Notes: generated by a model from the letters alone, not told the origin. A DNA stretch of 64,000 nt from Diphasiastrum complanatum (GCA_029204225.1 CM055097.1:30037785-30101784); one strand, 5' to 3'; shown: positions 24,799 to 36,389, numbered from the stretch's first letter. Numbers and translations are program-made.

Positions 24799-26150
24799 AG
24801 AGAAAGCAAGAGAAACCTATCAAAGCAAGTTCAATTAAACCCATGACCCCTCCAAGATTCCTACAAAGCATTTGAGGATAGTTCTGAATACACCTTTGGA
24901 GTCTTCTAAGAGTGAGTTAGAGTCTTCTGAACATTCTCTTCCTCCTCAAATAAAGCCATCTTCTCCCAAGCTTGAGATCACTCAGAAAGAACTTGACAAT
25001 ATAGTTGGGCGATCTATAGATATTGTAGATTAATCAATCAACGCTCCTATACAGAGTATTTTTTAGGTGTACCCTATCATCCTTCAAAGTTATTTTTTTA
25101 TTCTCATCATTATTATTAGTATGAAGAGTATCTAGCCAAGAAAATAAATCTTCTTTATAGCTTTTTTTTATTTCTTTCTTTAGGATTCTCATAAATCTTT
25201 ACGGCTAGGTCCCAAATTTTGTGAAGAGATGAAGAATAAAGAGGCTGAAATTTTAGATGCGATCATTGAGGCATCTCAAGCCTTTTTGCAACATAGCATA
25301 AGTTGGGATTTCTTGCAGGACATTTTTTTGTATTACTTCATTTTTTATGACAACTATTAAAGATGAGGATGCCAACTTTGATAAGTAGCAATACTTGATT
25401 GAATGCAGTTCAGTGGCAACAATATATTTGCTACCATATGAAAATAAGTAAATATATGAAAATAGAATTGTAATGATATGATGATTGATTCTATTGCTCT
25501 TCCACTATTTTGATAATTTCATTGTCTGTACATTTGATATCATGCTCTTGTCTTTTATGTACCTTCAAAAGGCAATTCTTGATATTAGAAACAATTTGAG
25601 CCCTAAAAGTACCTTAGAAAAAGTTACCTTGCTAGCTATCACTATACATTATTTGCTTTTATGTGTTTGTAAAGAAAAAAAGAAGCTTTATTACTAAATA
25701 TTGCATAGAAGCATGATTCATTACTATTGACAATCACTATATAAAACTAAGTCAACTATAATGCATAAAGACTTACCAATTTCTAATGAACAATGAATCT
25801 GAAATATTCAGAAATCTCATATTGTAATAGGACAAGCTCCGTCCTGATATAGTGAAGGCTCAAGTCTTCTTCCACCTCAATAGTACTAATAAGTTCATCT
25901 TTTGTATATAATATTGAAAGCAAATGGATTCTTTCTTTATTCGACACCCTATATCTCCATTTGATTTACAGTCCCAACGTGTGTCCATAAGCTTTGACAA
26001 GGTATCCTCTTACAAATCTTTAAAACAAATAAAGTTGATGTTCTATACACATTTGCAATTGAAAAGAAATCAACAAGTACATTTAGAGAAATAAACCAAC
26101 TTAATTAAATATTTTTGGATCCAGTACTTATTTTCAATGGACTCGTTATG
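24799..26150. other. No recognised gene; coding-like trace downstream of the H3-like sequence
   Basis: A + frame at about 24845-25033 reads SKIPTKHLRIVLNTPLESSK, then SELESSEHSLPPQIKPSSP. It is low-complexity and Ser/Pro-rich with no known domain. The remainder is AT-rich. Confidence 0.4.
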
Positions 26151-26504
26151 TCAGTAGGATTTGCATCGAAACGATTCTGAAATAGTGCCTTCAAGAGTAA
26201 TCCATTTGTCAATGTCCAATTTTGGAAGTGAAATGACCTCAAGAGTTCCAAAGCTCCCATGTATATCTGAAATGTATAGTGATTCATAAAAGTAGATACC
26301 GCTATCAGCAAGTTCTTTTGGAGATCTCCTTTTAATCTGCAATTTTTCTATATCTGAATGTATGACATCCAATATACCGACGAGTGACTGTGTGGGCTCC
26401 CATTCATTTATAGTTGATGGATGTAAAGTTGCAAAATACAACAAATTATGAGATTTTAAATACAAACTAAAATTTTGTTGGATAAAATAAAGGTAAAACT
26501 GCAA
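26151..26504 (-). other. Unrecognised open frame, 117 codons
   Basis: On - the frame contains STINEWEPTQSLVGILDVI and FYESLYISDIHGSFGTLEV in a complex, protein-like composition. I recognise no family. Upstream on - a second short open piece (about 26515-26610) ends in a TAA-bearing segment. The pair could be exons of a decayed gene. It has no signal peptide or membrane segment and is isolated from other coding sequence. Confidence 0.3.
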
Positions 26505-26986
26505 TGATTCAAATACTTACAATTGCATTTTCAATGATCATTTGGATTCATGAATTGAACACTTTGTTTGGAATGCATATAAACATGTTGAACTAACACC
26601 TCTGAAGTGGATTGTCCTCCTGGAAATGCTCTGAAGTCAAGAATGCTAGATTTTCAATAGGATCTTAAAGATACCTTCATTCTTTTCTTTTTTAGAAACG
26701 TTTTTTTATATAATGGATGCATCAATATCTAAGTGTGTTTCACAAAAAAATTTGTGTTCGGATTCTTGTTTCGTCTCTCTCATCTATATATATAAAGATA
26801 TTTGAGAGAGAGGATGTAAGGGTTGTCGTAAAAAAATTAACCTTATGCCGTCAAAAATGTCACACTCTGCTCGCAAAAAATGTCACGCATTCTACAAAGA
26901 AAAAACCTAAAATTTCATGCTAATTTTTTTTTTGACACATGCACACACACACTTATATTTCAAATTTTATATGCCCCGCACGCGCG

Positions 26987-26991
<5 letters not shown>

Positions 26992-27037
<46 letters not shown>
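26992..27037. repeat. (CT)n microsatellite
   Basis: About 46 bp of CT repeat after a short CGCGCG. Ser-Leu frames across it are artefacts. Confidence 0.95.
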
Positions 27038-27040
<3 letters not shown>

Positions 27041-28425
27041 CAAGATGCAACGTCGAGATGCAACGTCCAAAATGCAGAAGCTCCATCAATGAGCAAATCA
27101 GTGAGCAAAACAGGCATCATCAGTTTATCAAGGAAGCATAGGATAGAGTATTGACAGAATCAGATGTTGTGATAGTTTATGCAAGAAAGAGGCTGCTCCT
27201 CAGAACAAAATGGCACTCAAACAGATCAGATCATTCTTCTCCTTTTACTAGATTTCAGAAACGTAAAAGGAGCCTCACTATCCTTGCACGTTACCTATCT
27301 CTTGATGACAAGAATATAGAGAGGCCGTGATGAAATCAAACTAGTAGTGCGATGGTCAGCGACCTTCCAAAACTACAAATGATTGGTAGATTCTCTCCTT
27401 CATGACTATTCTCATGGATTTGCTTATTGAGTGACTGATCTCTCCTTCTTATAGCAGCAGTCAGCCTTTTGATCAGATTTAAGAGTGCTGAATTATGCCT
27501 CAGGTAGGTGGGTTTAAAAACCTCATAGATTCAGATAGCAGCGATGGCCTCCATCGCGGCAGCAAGCCGAGTAGCGCTTATACAAAATCAGCAGGGTGGT
27601 GCCTTACAGTAGATGACCATCACTGATCAGCGAGGCAGAATAACATGACCTTCGAAGCAATAGGTGGGTAGCAATTAGTGTGCTCAGTAGCAGGCAGCGA
27701 AAATCGCAACGATGGCCTCCTTCACGGTAGCAGACAACAATGCATAGATAAATTGGAACTAAGCCGCACTCAGACCACAGAGCATTTCATTCAATCCTTA
27801 GTTGATGAAAGAAAGCTTCTATTCTTTCTTCAAAACTTGGACCAGGTCGCTACAACCCATAACATCTTTCAAGAAAGTGTAGCGACTCAGCACTAATGAG
27901 CAAATCTATCTCTATTAAGAAAGTGATGCATATGATTTAGAGGTAAATTTTGGGGCCAAAGCTCCAAGATACATATGATATAGACCATGGAGACAGTCTC
28001 ACATAATATTAAAATTTCAGCAGTAAAATCTACTAACTTTCTATGTTGAACATGGAAGTTCTGTGTGTTAGTCTTTTGGATCATAGACCAATATCTTGGA
28101 AACAAGTAATTTTAGGAGAAGGATTGCACTTCCATTCTGTGCTTTTCAAAGAGAGAGAGAAAGAGAGAGAGAAGAATATGATCTCATATTGTAGGTCTGA
28201 AGGTACAACAAATATCTGAAGATACAACAAATATCTCTGTTTTGATTTGAACAAAACTGTTCACTTTGTATGGACTCTGGCATATGTACAACTAAAACAA
28301 TAAAACTGATAAAGCTCCTATGTAAAACACAAGCCTAGTCTATACTTTAGATCGTCTGCCAACATAATATAGTCAACGTGATTTTGTAAGGCCGAGTCTA
28401 TGTGGCTCACAATTCATGGCAAAGA
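27038..28425. other. No gene seen
   Basis: Mixed sequence with one near-repeat of GCGATGGCCTCCATCGCGGC (27539) as ACGATGGCCTCCTTCACGGT (27709). No domain was recognised on either strand. Confidence 0.45.
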
Positions 28426-28777
28426 GAGGAAATTTTGAGGTGGTATTTACTCCAACATATTCACTTTTTCTTCTCTTCAATTATTTGATGTACCATCTTG
28501 CTTTATTGAGATTTCTACATCTCTAAATTGGAGTAAGGCAATACTAGTCTTGTATGATGCCTCTTGTATGGACGTATTTCATGTCTTTAATGGCTTCTAT
28601 ATGTCACATTTCAAGAGAAAGAGGAGCACATTTTAAGTGGATACATCTCATGCTTGTTTCTCTTATGCCATTTGATGAATCAATTTGCTTTAGTGAGACT
28701 CTTGCATCTCAAAGTTGGAGTAAAGCCATACTAGTTGAGTATGATGTCTCTCTTGAGAACATAGGTGATGTTCTTAA
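28426..28777 (+). pseudogene. Old copia RT start, internally duplicated and interrupted by A2
   Basis: The frame ending at 28777 reads FSETLASQSWSKAILVEYD, which matches the copia RT opening (FSEAL..P.W..AM..EYD). It continues across the A2 insertion at 34413. A diverged duplicate of the same segment lies 187 bp upstream (CFIEISTSLNWSKAILVLYD, in another frame), so this fragment was duplicated in tandem before decay. TTGATG at 28485 and at 28672 mark the period. A stop at 28545 separates the units in the downstream frame. Confidence 0.55.
28773..28777. other. Target-site duplication of A2, left copy
   Basis: CTTAA, identical to 34408-34412. Removing A2 and one copy restores a continuous reading frame in the host fragment. 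Confidence 0.85.
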
Positions 28778-29050
28778 AGTTAGAATTAAAGTAGAATCAT
28801 TGTGTTACTGTACTGTGGATCCTATCAGTTAATAAGGATCAGTTGGGCCTCACCACGAGACAAGTCGACGGGACACGCGTTCCGCCAACGGCAACCTGGG
28901 TCATGCATGGGTTGCGAGTGAACGACTATATGTACAGTGTAATTTCATTTTGAGAAATACAGTTGCTATGTGAGCTTGCGGTGGAGAGTGTTTTCTGTCT
29001 ATGTTACTGTGTAGCATGATCTGTGTTCCTGTTTGAAGCAAATTTTAAGT
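28778..29050 (+). repeat. 5' LTR of A2
   Basis: 273 bp from AGTTAGAATT to AATTTTAAGT. It is followed directly by the primer-binding site. It lacks the three bases CCT that siblings have in GGTTGCCTGAGTG. Confidence 0.93.
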
Positions 29051-29062
29051 TGGTATCAGAGC
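29051..29062 (+). other. Primer-binding site of A2
   Basis: TGGTATCAGAGC, the standard plant copia site complementary to the initiator Met tRNA. It abuts the LTR and fixes the LTR end. Confidence 0.93.
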
Positions 29063-30355
29063 CGTACAGGGAGTGTACACAGTACAACATCGTCGTTGAA
29101 GAGAGCTTCAGGAGAACTATCTTTTGAGAGTTCGGGTTTTACGGCGGGTTGAAGACGGAAGGAGAAACACTGGTATAGAGAGTTTAACACACAGAAGCTT
29201 GGTGAGCTTGAGACTGTGTGAGGATTCAGAGACAAGGGTTGTCGGTTGAATCAGAATCTCAGCAAACGGAATTGAAATTCCGAAGCAGGGTATTTGGTGT
29301 TTGCAGTCAGTGTGCATTCAATCGGACACCGTTTGACAAACAGATTAAAGCATCAAAGATATAGTAGTAGGGCGACCTCAAAGCAAGAGGATTGGCCTAT
29401 CAGAACACTGTGAATTGGAAGCCAAGAAGATATTTGTGTGAAAAATCCTGGTCTAGGGTTTGAGAGCACAAAATCAGAGATTTCTCTCTATTCTGAACCA
29501 TTTTGCAAGCTGTAAAAACCCAGAGGAGGGCGCCCTAGCAGTGCGAATCAGGTCTGAAGTGGTCGTGGACAGCCGCGCTCCAATTGTGAAGCAATCAAAA
29601 TACTTTGGTGGCAGCCATAGCTACAATTCGTGTAAGAGATAGAGTCGGAGGAGGTCGCGGGTCTGTTCGCGCGAGGAACCAAGACAAACATGTAGTGCTT
29701 TGGAGTGGACAATGTTTGCAAGAGTTTCCATTAGTGTACAGAATCACTCAGAACCATTGGATACAGAACTTTCAAGATCGACGGCTGAGATCACGCTACT
29801 TAGGAGGGATATCCACATTTGGATCAGAATCGACCATTGGATGGAGTCTGAAGGGTTGTTGAAGAGGGTCCTGAAGAAGTGAAGTGCATTTTGGCCTTCT
29901 ACTTCATTAAAAATTTTCAAAGTGAAAGTTGAGTTGGGTCCCTTCACAAATGAAGTGTGAAGTTTCTTCAAGGTGAAGAAACAATTCAAAAACAAGGAAA
30001 ATCCCTATTTTTGGGTCCTTTGACCGTTTTGACCCAAACGAAAGGCTATAACCTCCAAATGAAGGGCACCCAAACTGTACCTGCAAGTACGGTACAGCAA
30101 AACAGAGTGATTGCATCAGAGAAAGTGTTCGGAGTATGCCAGAAGTGATTTCACCATTCCACTGGGCACGTTGTTAGGAGTTGACGACTGACTGCATTTC
30201 GGAAGGCGACGCCGATTTGGCTTTCAAATTGGTGGAAAAGCGGCGAGTGGCCTGGTAAGGAAAAAAGTACAGGTCATTATTTTCAACTTCTGACATCATT
30301 GTTGGCCTCGGCATACTGTTCTTAGCCTAAGGCAGAAGTTTCAAGCAGTTTTGCG
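29063..30355 (+). other. Untranslated leader of A2
   Basis: About 1.3 kb between primer-binding site and gag, aligning with the A1 leader. Several short frames exist (for example 29957-30148), but they are not preserved as proteins in A1. Confidence 0.75.
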
Positions 30356-30948
30356 ATGGCAAACATGGGAGAGTCCATTTTGAGTCAAAGTAGCAAATTG
30401 GACAGGATTTCCAGATATGCAGTGTGGAAATTCAAAATGAAAAACATACTGATGGAAAAGGACGTGTGGGATGTCGTCACAAGTGATGAGAGAAAACCGC
30501 CAAATGAAGCAGACGTCAAAGTACTCGACAAGAAGGTGAGGAAAGCTTTGACCTTCATTAACGTGTCAGTGAAGGATCACATCATTACCCACATTTGTGA
30601 TGTTGTTACACCCAAACAGGCATGGGATGTGCTAAAGGAGAAGTTCGAGATGTCAAATCCGTCAAGAATCATGTTTCTGAAGTCAAAACTGAATAGTGTC
30701 TGCATGGAACAAGGAGAGCACATTTAGACTTATATGACCAGAATCAAGACAATGAGATATGGACTGCATTCTATTGGTGAGCGCATATGTGATGTGGAGC
30801 TGGTGCACAATGCATTGTGTGGCATTGCAGAACCCTATTAGATGTTTGTGAGTGGAATAGCATCAAGGGAAAGATTGCCAACCTTTGACGAGCTCACGGG
30901 AATCTTGATGCAAGAAGACTCAACGACGAGAAATGGTGAAAACTAGAC
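30356..30948 (+). pseudogene. Copia A2 gag
   Basis: Begins MANMGESILSQSS and carries WKFKMKNILMEKDVWDVV and KQAWDVLKEKFE. A TAG at 30727 (QGEHI-stop-TYMTR) and another near 30840 interrupt it. The frame ends with MQEDSTTRNGEN, caused by the same one-base insertion as in A1. Gag would form the particle shell; this copy cannot make it whole. Confidence 0.9.
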
Positions 30949-31735
30949 GTCAAAATACTGACGATCAGACACTTGCGACATGCCAAAAACAAGGCAAGGG
31001 CAAGGGCAAGAAGAAGTCGAAATAGCAACTTGCCAAGTCTCAGGAGGATGAGGGATCTTCCAGTACGACCAAGAAAAAAGACAAGTGCTTCCATTGTGGT
31101 AAAAAAGGCCATTGGAAGAGTGAACGTCGTAAATTCCTGGCAAAACAAGGCAAGGGAAAACAAAAACAAGCAGGTAACCTTGTCAATGAGGGTGAGATTG
31201 AAGACCCTAGCATCTTCATATCTGCATTGTCATCTAATCAAGACGATCAAGCATGGTATATTGATTCGGGAGCCACAAGACACATGACAGACAACAAGAA
31301 TTGGTTCAGTAGCTTGAAAGTGTTGGATAATGGAACGTCCGTTTCACAAGCAAATGGTGAGGCGTGCAAGATCAAGGGGATAGGCACTGTTTCAATCCAA
31401 CTACTTGATGGCAAAAGTAGGATGATCAGAGAGGTACTTTACGTACCAGGTTTGAAGAAAAATCTACTTTCTATTGGAGTCATTATTGATCAAAAGTTCA
31501 AAGTAGAATTCGCCCATGATCGTTGCTTTGTGAAGGATGTGAACCAAAAGTTCAAAGTTATTGCGGATGGAGTAAGGGAGCCCAATACAAACAGGTTGAA
31601 TGCTACAATCAAGGGGCAACATGGACTCATATCGTCCATTCCATCGCAAACTGAGTTGTGGCATAAGAGACTTGGTCACTTGAACTTGGAAAGCCTTAGT
31701 TTGATGAGGAAATTGGAGATGATAACATGATTGCC
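30935..31735 (+). pseudogene. Copia A2 zinc knuckle, protease and GAG-pre-integrase
   Basis: The knuckle reads CFHCGKKGHWKSER, so the last zinc ligand Cys is Arg. The protease motif WYIDSGATRHMT is intact (about 31254-31290) in the 31227-31730 frame. It is followed by SIQLLDGKSRMIREVLYVPG and TELWHKRLGHLNL. The frame ends at ITACATGA-type stop TGA (about 31728-31730), identical in position and context to A1. A short deletion removed KLC before NRLNATIKG. Confidence 0.88.
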
Positions 31736-33029
31736 TACCATAGAAGACCACTTGAAATCGATGTGCAAATCATGTGTATATGGGAAGCAGCATCAAGAGA
31801 AGTTCAATGAAGGTGGTGTTGCAAGAGCAAAGAACATCCTGGATTGAATCCACACAGATTTATGCAGGTCTATGAGGACCATGTCCTTAGGTAAATCCTT
31901 CTATTTCATGACCTTTATTGATGATATGTCACGTAAGACATGGATCTACTTCTTGAAGAAGAAATCAGATGCATTTGACAACCTCAAGAGCCTCAAAGCA
32001 TTGGTCGAAAATCAGACAAGTAGGAAGATCAAAGTCTTAAGATCAGATAGTGGAGGTGAGTACAAGTCTAATGACTTCAATGATCTTTGTGATCAATGTG
32101 GGATTAAAAGACAGTTTATGCAAGCTCATACTCCTGCTCTCAATGGTGTAGCTGAGCGCAAGAATCATACGATTGTGGAAAGTGCCAGATCTATGCTAGC
32201 TGAGATGAAACTACCAAAAGATTTTTGGTCAGAAGCATGCAATACGACAGTCTATCTTCAAAATAGAAGTCCTACCATTGCCATACCAAAGATAACACCT
32301 GAGAAAGCATTCACGAAGAAGAAGACAAAGGTGAACCACTTGCGAATCTTTGGATGTAAGGCCTTTGTACACATTTCTAAGGAAGCGAGATGTAAACTTG
32401 ATGTAAAAGCTATCAAGTTTATATTCTTAGGATATGATGAACGTGTGAAGGGCTATAGATGTTTTGATCCAGTGGAAAACAAAATCCATGTAAGTCGTGA
32501 TTTTATCTTTGATGAATCCAAGATGTATGAAGACGAGGATGCTGAGAAAATAGATACATCCAGTGGGAAAGATGGTATAGTGAGGATACCTCCTGATGAT
32601 GATCCATTCATTGATCTTCCAAGTGATGAACATGAGGATACATCTCAAGATACTACTACTCAACCCCAAGAAACAGGTTGGAGAGGTAGAGATAAACCTT
32701 TTGGTGCAAGAAGGATTGAAGTTGCAGGTGACAAACACAAGGAGAAGGATGTACCGTGGGATACATTTTCACCAAAAAGACGATCACCTAACAAGAAGCT
32801 CCCTAAGTGGTCTGAGAGATTGTTGGAGAGCCGCGACATGGATGTGAAAGCTGCTTTTCTAAATGGTGAGTTAGAAGAAGAGGTGTTCATGGATCAACCT
32901 GAACGCTTTGTAGCGAAGGGACAAAAAAATAAAGTATGTCGCTTGAAGAAAGTGCTTTATGGTCTTAAACATGCACCATGTGCATGGTATAGTAGGATTG
33001 ATGCCTACTTCGTTCAAAGGGGATGGTGA
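31736..33029 (+). pseudogene. Copia A2 integrase fused to truncated RT
   Basis: LPTIEDHLKS then SCVYGKQHQEKFNEG, with a TGA in NILD-stop-IHTDL (about 31846). From 31872 the frame is open for 385 codons. It carries the integrase core [30 protein letters not shown] and [11 protein letters not shown], then the linker. At ESRDMD it jumps directly to [18 protein letters not shown] of RT. About 400 bp encoding the RT N-terminus, present in A3 at 40170-40600, are missing. The joint lies in the 7-bp word ATGGATG (32838-32844), present at both ends of the lost segment. Confidence 0.9.
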
Positions 33030-34083
33030 GAACACATTCTGATCCAAATCTATATGTCTTATGATTTGATGGTATGTTGCTTTGATTGGTCTTTATGTTG
33101 ATGACTTGATTATTACGAGAAATAATCAAGGAATGATACACATGATCAAGAAAGACCTCATGAAACAACTCAAGATGACAGATCTCAGCCTGATGCATTA
33201 TTGCCTTGGAGTAGAGGTGTGGCAAAAAGGACATGAACTGGGTTTAACACAAGTGAAGTATGTGAAAGAGTTGTTGCACAAGTTTAGGTTGTAGGATTGC
33301 AAACCAGTGAATACTCCTATTGAACCAAGTAAAAAGCTTTCTAAGCTTGATGAGTCACAGTCATTTGATGCTACGTTGTATAGGCAGTTAGTAGGGAGCT
33401 CGATCTACCTTACCATGACTAGATCGGATATATGCTATGTTGTTGGCATTGTAAGTCAGTTTATGGCAGCACCTACAGAAACGCATTGGAAGGAAGCTAA
33501 ACGCATTTTGCATTATGTGAAAGGCACTTCAGATTATGGCTTGATTTACATGAAGCATGATGGTTACCTGAGTTGTGTGGCTATGTGGATGCGGATTGGG
33601 GAGGTGACTATGATGATCGTAGATCCACCACAAGGTATGTATTCCAATTTTGTGGTAGTTGCTTTTCCTGGTCTAGTAAGAAGCAAAGTACAATTGCTCT
33701 ATCCACCACAGAAGTAGAGTATAAGACAATGTGTAGTGCAGCACAGGAAGCTATATGGTTGAGGCAAATCTTGGAAGAAGTTGGCATGAAGTAGAAAAAT
33801 CTCACAACATTACATAACGACAATCAGAGTAGCATTCAGCTAGCAAAGAATCCAGTGTTCCATGCGAGAACCAAACACATTGAGATCCAGTATCACTTTA
33901 TACGTGAGAGGCTGCTGAGTTGTGAAATTCATATTGTTCATTTTTGTACAAAAGAACATTGTAGTTCATTGTGGTGCATTGTAGTACAGAAGAAGAACTA
34001 GCTAATATTTTCACTAAGCCACTTGTTGGAGAAAAGTTTGATAAGTCTAGATCAAAGCTTTGTGTACTTAAAGCTTGTTGACT
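33030..34083 (+). pseudogene. Copia A2 RT C-terminal half and RNase H
   Basis: In pieces: LYVDDLIITRNNQGMI (RT catalytic DD), LMHYCLGVEVWQKGHELGLT, a TAG at about 33293, then NTPIEPSKKLSKLDES and TRSDICYVVGIVSQFMA. A one-base shift at about 33562 splits RNase H. The second frame has ADWGGDYDDRRSTT and ALSTTEVEYKTM, with a TAG after GMK (33792). HNDNQSS and HARTKHIEIQYHFI follow. A short duplication of TTCATTGT-type words (about 33935-33985) lies before the last LVGEKFDK part. Confidence 0.88.
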
Positions 34084-34126
34084 TTAAAGCTATGTATATG
34101 AATGTATAAAAAGTAGACTCTACTTT

Positions 34127-34135
34127 AAGGGAGAG
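34127..34135 (+). other. Polypurine tract of A2
   Basis: AAGGGAGAG immediately before the 3' LTR, the same as in A5. Confidence 0.85.
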
Positions 34136-34407
34136 AGTTAGGATTAAAGTAGAATCACTGTGTTACTGTACTATGGGTCCTATCAATTCGTAAGGATCAG
34201 TTGGCCTCGCCACAAGGCAAGTCGATGGGACACGCGTCCCGCCAACAGCAACCTGGGTCATGCATGGGCTGCCTGAGTGAACAACTAGATGTATAGTGTA
34301 ATTTCATTTTGAAATATACAGTTGCTATGTGAGCTTGCGGTGGAGTGTTTTCTGTCTATGTTACTGTGTAGCATGATTTGTGTTCCTGATCGAAGCAAAT
34401 TCTAAGT
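34136..34407 (+). repeat. 3' LTR of A2
   Basis: 272 bp from AGTTAGGATT to AATTCTAAGT. The differences from the 5' LTR are mainly transitions. Confidence 0.93.
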
Positions 34408-34412
34408 CTTAA
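34408..34412. other. Target-site duplication of A2, right copy
   Basis: CTTAA, matching 28773-28777. Confidence 0.85.
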
Positions 34413-34803
34413 TGGTTTGAAATTGATTTTAGATCAATTAGAAAGTAAATGGTTATTTCATCAAATGTATGCTCTTGAGTCTTGCAAGAGCAAGAGTGAT
34501 TTGTTCACTCATAGTGTGAAAAATTGTGTTTTTTCATGTTGTGAGGCAATTTGTAAACACATTATGGGAATAAGTGAATCATCCTCTAAGGACACTTATA
34601 ATCATGATGATTTATCAATCCTCATGATATTTGAGATTAGCATGGAGTACATGCATAAAGACATGATGAAAACTCTTTATTATTTTAGCATTCATAGTCT
34701 TGCCAATCTTGATGTGTCTAATTATCAAGACCTTGGTAGCATGATGTTGGATCTTTGTGATTATTTTGAGTCAAGGAGGGCTCTTGATTTTCTGGATTTG
34801 TAG
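34413..34803 (+). pseudogene. Continuation of the copia fragment split by A2
   Basis: Joined after 28777 the frame stays open: GDVL continues as NGLKLILDQLESKWLFHQMY, which resembles the copia RT segment ending SKWLFHIKY. About 100 further codons (ALESCKSKSD..., YNHDDLSILMIFEISMEYMH, ..ALDFLDL) follow to a TAG. These have no clear RT motif and may be rearranged sequence. A PPT-LTR pair follows 280 bp downstream, supporting a retroelement origin over a host gene. Confidence 0.5.
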
Positions 34804-35086
34804 CTATTTTCAAGGAGGAGGAGCTTTTGGATCAATCATGCTCCTCAAGGATGGAAGAAATCAATGAAAAAAATGCTCAAATGGGGGGAAGCTCTTCTTG
34901 ATGCCTGGAGATGACTTTCAATCAAGGAAGCCTTGTCTTGGCTATGGTAACCTTGCTGTAATTTTAAACTTAGTGGCCAGTTTTCTCATCAAGTTCATGC
35001 CAAATGATCTACTTCAGAAGCTATTCTTAGGTACTTAAGTTATGGAGGAAACTAGCATAGTAATAAACCTAAACTTTGAGGAGGAG

Positions 35087-35690
35087 TGTCAAGATTTTGC
35101 AAAATCTAGCTTCATTAGTTTATACTTTCATGTACATATATAAATATCACAAGTGTGGAGCATGTTACCATGTGTGGAGGGTAGGACTAATCATTTTAGT
35201 TCAATTATGTTGAGTGTGAATAGTCAATAGGCCTCAAGCTTGAGATCTAGTGACATAGTGACATTTGTCACATGATGATAGGACTAAAATGCATCTATTT
35301 AGCCCAATCACATGTAGAGGCATAGATCACAAGGCCAATCACTTTAAGAGGTGAATTAAATGTGGACCAATCATGTTTAGTGGTGCACATCATGAGGCCC
35401 AATCAAATCGTGACTCGTGAGGTGAAATCTTGAGGTCCAATCATGATGAGAGGTGCAAATCTAGGGGTCCAATCATTTTCAAGATTTTCTCATGCTAGAT
35501 ATTGAGCCACTCCTATATGGAAGTGCTCCCTTATTGTACATATAAGTTTCTGTGAAGCAATTTATGTGATACACATTGTTTTTTCTCATATTCTCTCTCT
35601 ACTTGAGGGCTCACTCACTTTCTCTCTACTTGAGAGTAGGCTATTTTCTCTCTCTCTCTCTAAAAGCATATTGAGAACTTAAATTTTTAA
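35087..35690 (+). repeat. LTR-like sequence (family C), 3' LTR of the split copia fragment
   Basis: GAGGAGGAG (35078-35086) looks like a polypurine tract. It is followed by TGTCAAGATTTTGCAAAATC, a normal TG start. A TATA-like ATATATAAATATC lies at about 35135 and CT-rich TACTTGAGAG words near 35600. Related words occur in LTR-like DNA at 51340-51620 and 38.7 kb. The right end could not be fixed. Confidence 0.55.
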
Positions 35691-35904
35691 TGTGTTTTGT
35701 GTCGGAATTCTATGCTCAAGCCCAATTCCATCAAGTAATGAGCATCTTGGAAAATTCTTGTTTATATCTATCCTTGAAAACAACAAAAAAAAAAGGAGGA
35801 AGAAGGTTCGAATTTTTGTACAGAAGATCAAAAAATTCAGGATCAAAATTTCTTGACCCAAGACTTTTTTGACCCAACGTTAATCCCATCAAAGAGAGAT
35901 TTTC

Positions 35905-36060
35905 CAACCTTGGATCGGATCGGATCGAGGCAAAAAATATCCGGGCTGCTTCGACCCTGGATCGGATCGAATCGGGTCTAATTTATCCGAGCATCTTTGA
36001 CCCTAGATCGGACCATCGGATCGAGTCTGATTTTTTTGACCTCGGAAAAATCTAAGCCTA
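35905..36060. repeat. Degenerate tandem repeat with GGATCGGATCG words
   Basis: Three diverged units of about 50-55 bp, each with GACC(C/T)T(G/A)GATCGGA followed by a GATCGxGTC word and a TATCCG or TTTTTTGAC tail. It is noncoding. Confidence 0.65.
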
Positions 36061-36280
36061 TGTATATTTTTCAACCCAATGTATAAATTCTAACCCTTTG
36101 TAGAAATCCGACCCTTTGTACTATCAACTGAGAAATCAGACCCACGTCGCGATGTTGACAGTCCGCCTACTTGTATACACAAGTCTTTGGCAAAAACAAC
36201 GGCTATCTACTGTAGGACAAATGTAGTTAATTAAGCAAGGTTATTATTGTCTCTACCAACAATATCACTATTACACCAAA

Positions 36281-36379
36281 ATGGATTCTACTTCTCATTC
36301 TTCTTTGATTGACAAGCTCGATGGAGAGAACTATCATCTCTGGAAGTTCAAAATGAAGGTCATTCTACTAAGCCATTAG
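36281..36379 (+). pseudogene. Start of a copia gag on +
   Basis: MDSTSHSSLIDKLDGENYHL followed by WKFKMKVILLSH and a TAG. KLDGENYxxWKFKMK is the usual opening of copia gag proteins. It is cut off after 32 codons by junction with the opposite-strand fragment that begins near 36390. Confidence 0.7.
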
Positions 36380-36389
36380 ACTGAGGACT

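Larger units (their letters stand above)
28778..34407 (+). mobile_element. Ty1/copia retrotransposon A2, both LTRs present
   Basis: A 5630-bp element in the order 5' LTR, primer-binding site, leader, gag, knuckle, protease, integrase, shortened RT, RNase H, polypurine tract, 3' LTR. It is flanked by CTTAA on both sides. By eye its LTRs differ at roughly two dozen positions, so the insertion is old. Coding is broken by at least six stops or frameshifts, and the RT N-terminal part is missing. It is inserted in an older copia fragment. Confidence 0.93.

Noticed and set aside
29460-30148. Short open frames in the A2 leader, possible extra proteins
   Set aside because: They are not kept as frames in the aligned A1 leader and show no domain.
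34413-34803. A novel host gene of about 204 codons split by copia A2
   Set aside because: The part just before and after the insertion resembles copia RT, and an LTR with polypurine tract follows, so a retroelement fragment is the simpler reading. The last 100 codons remain unexplained.
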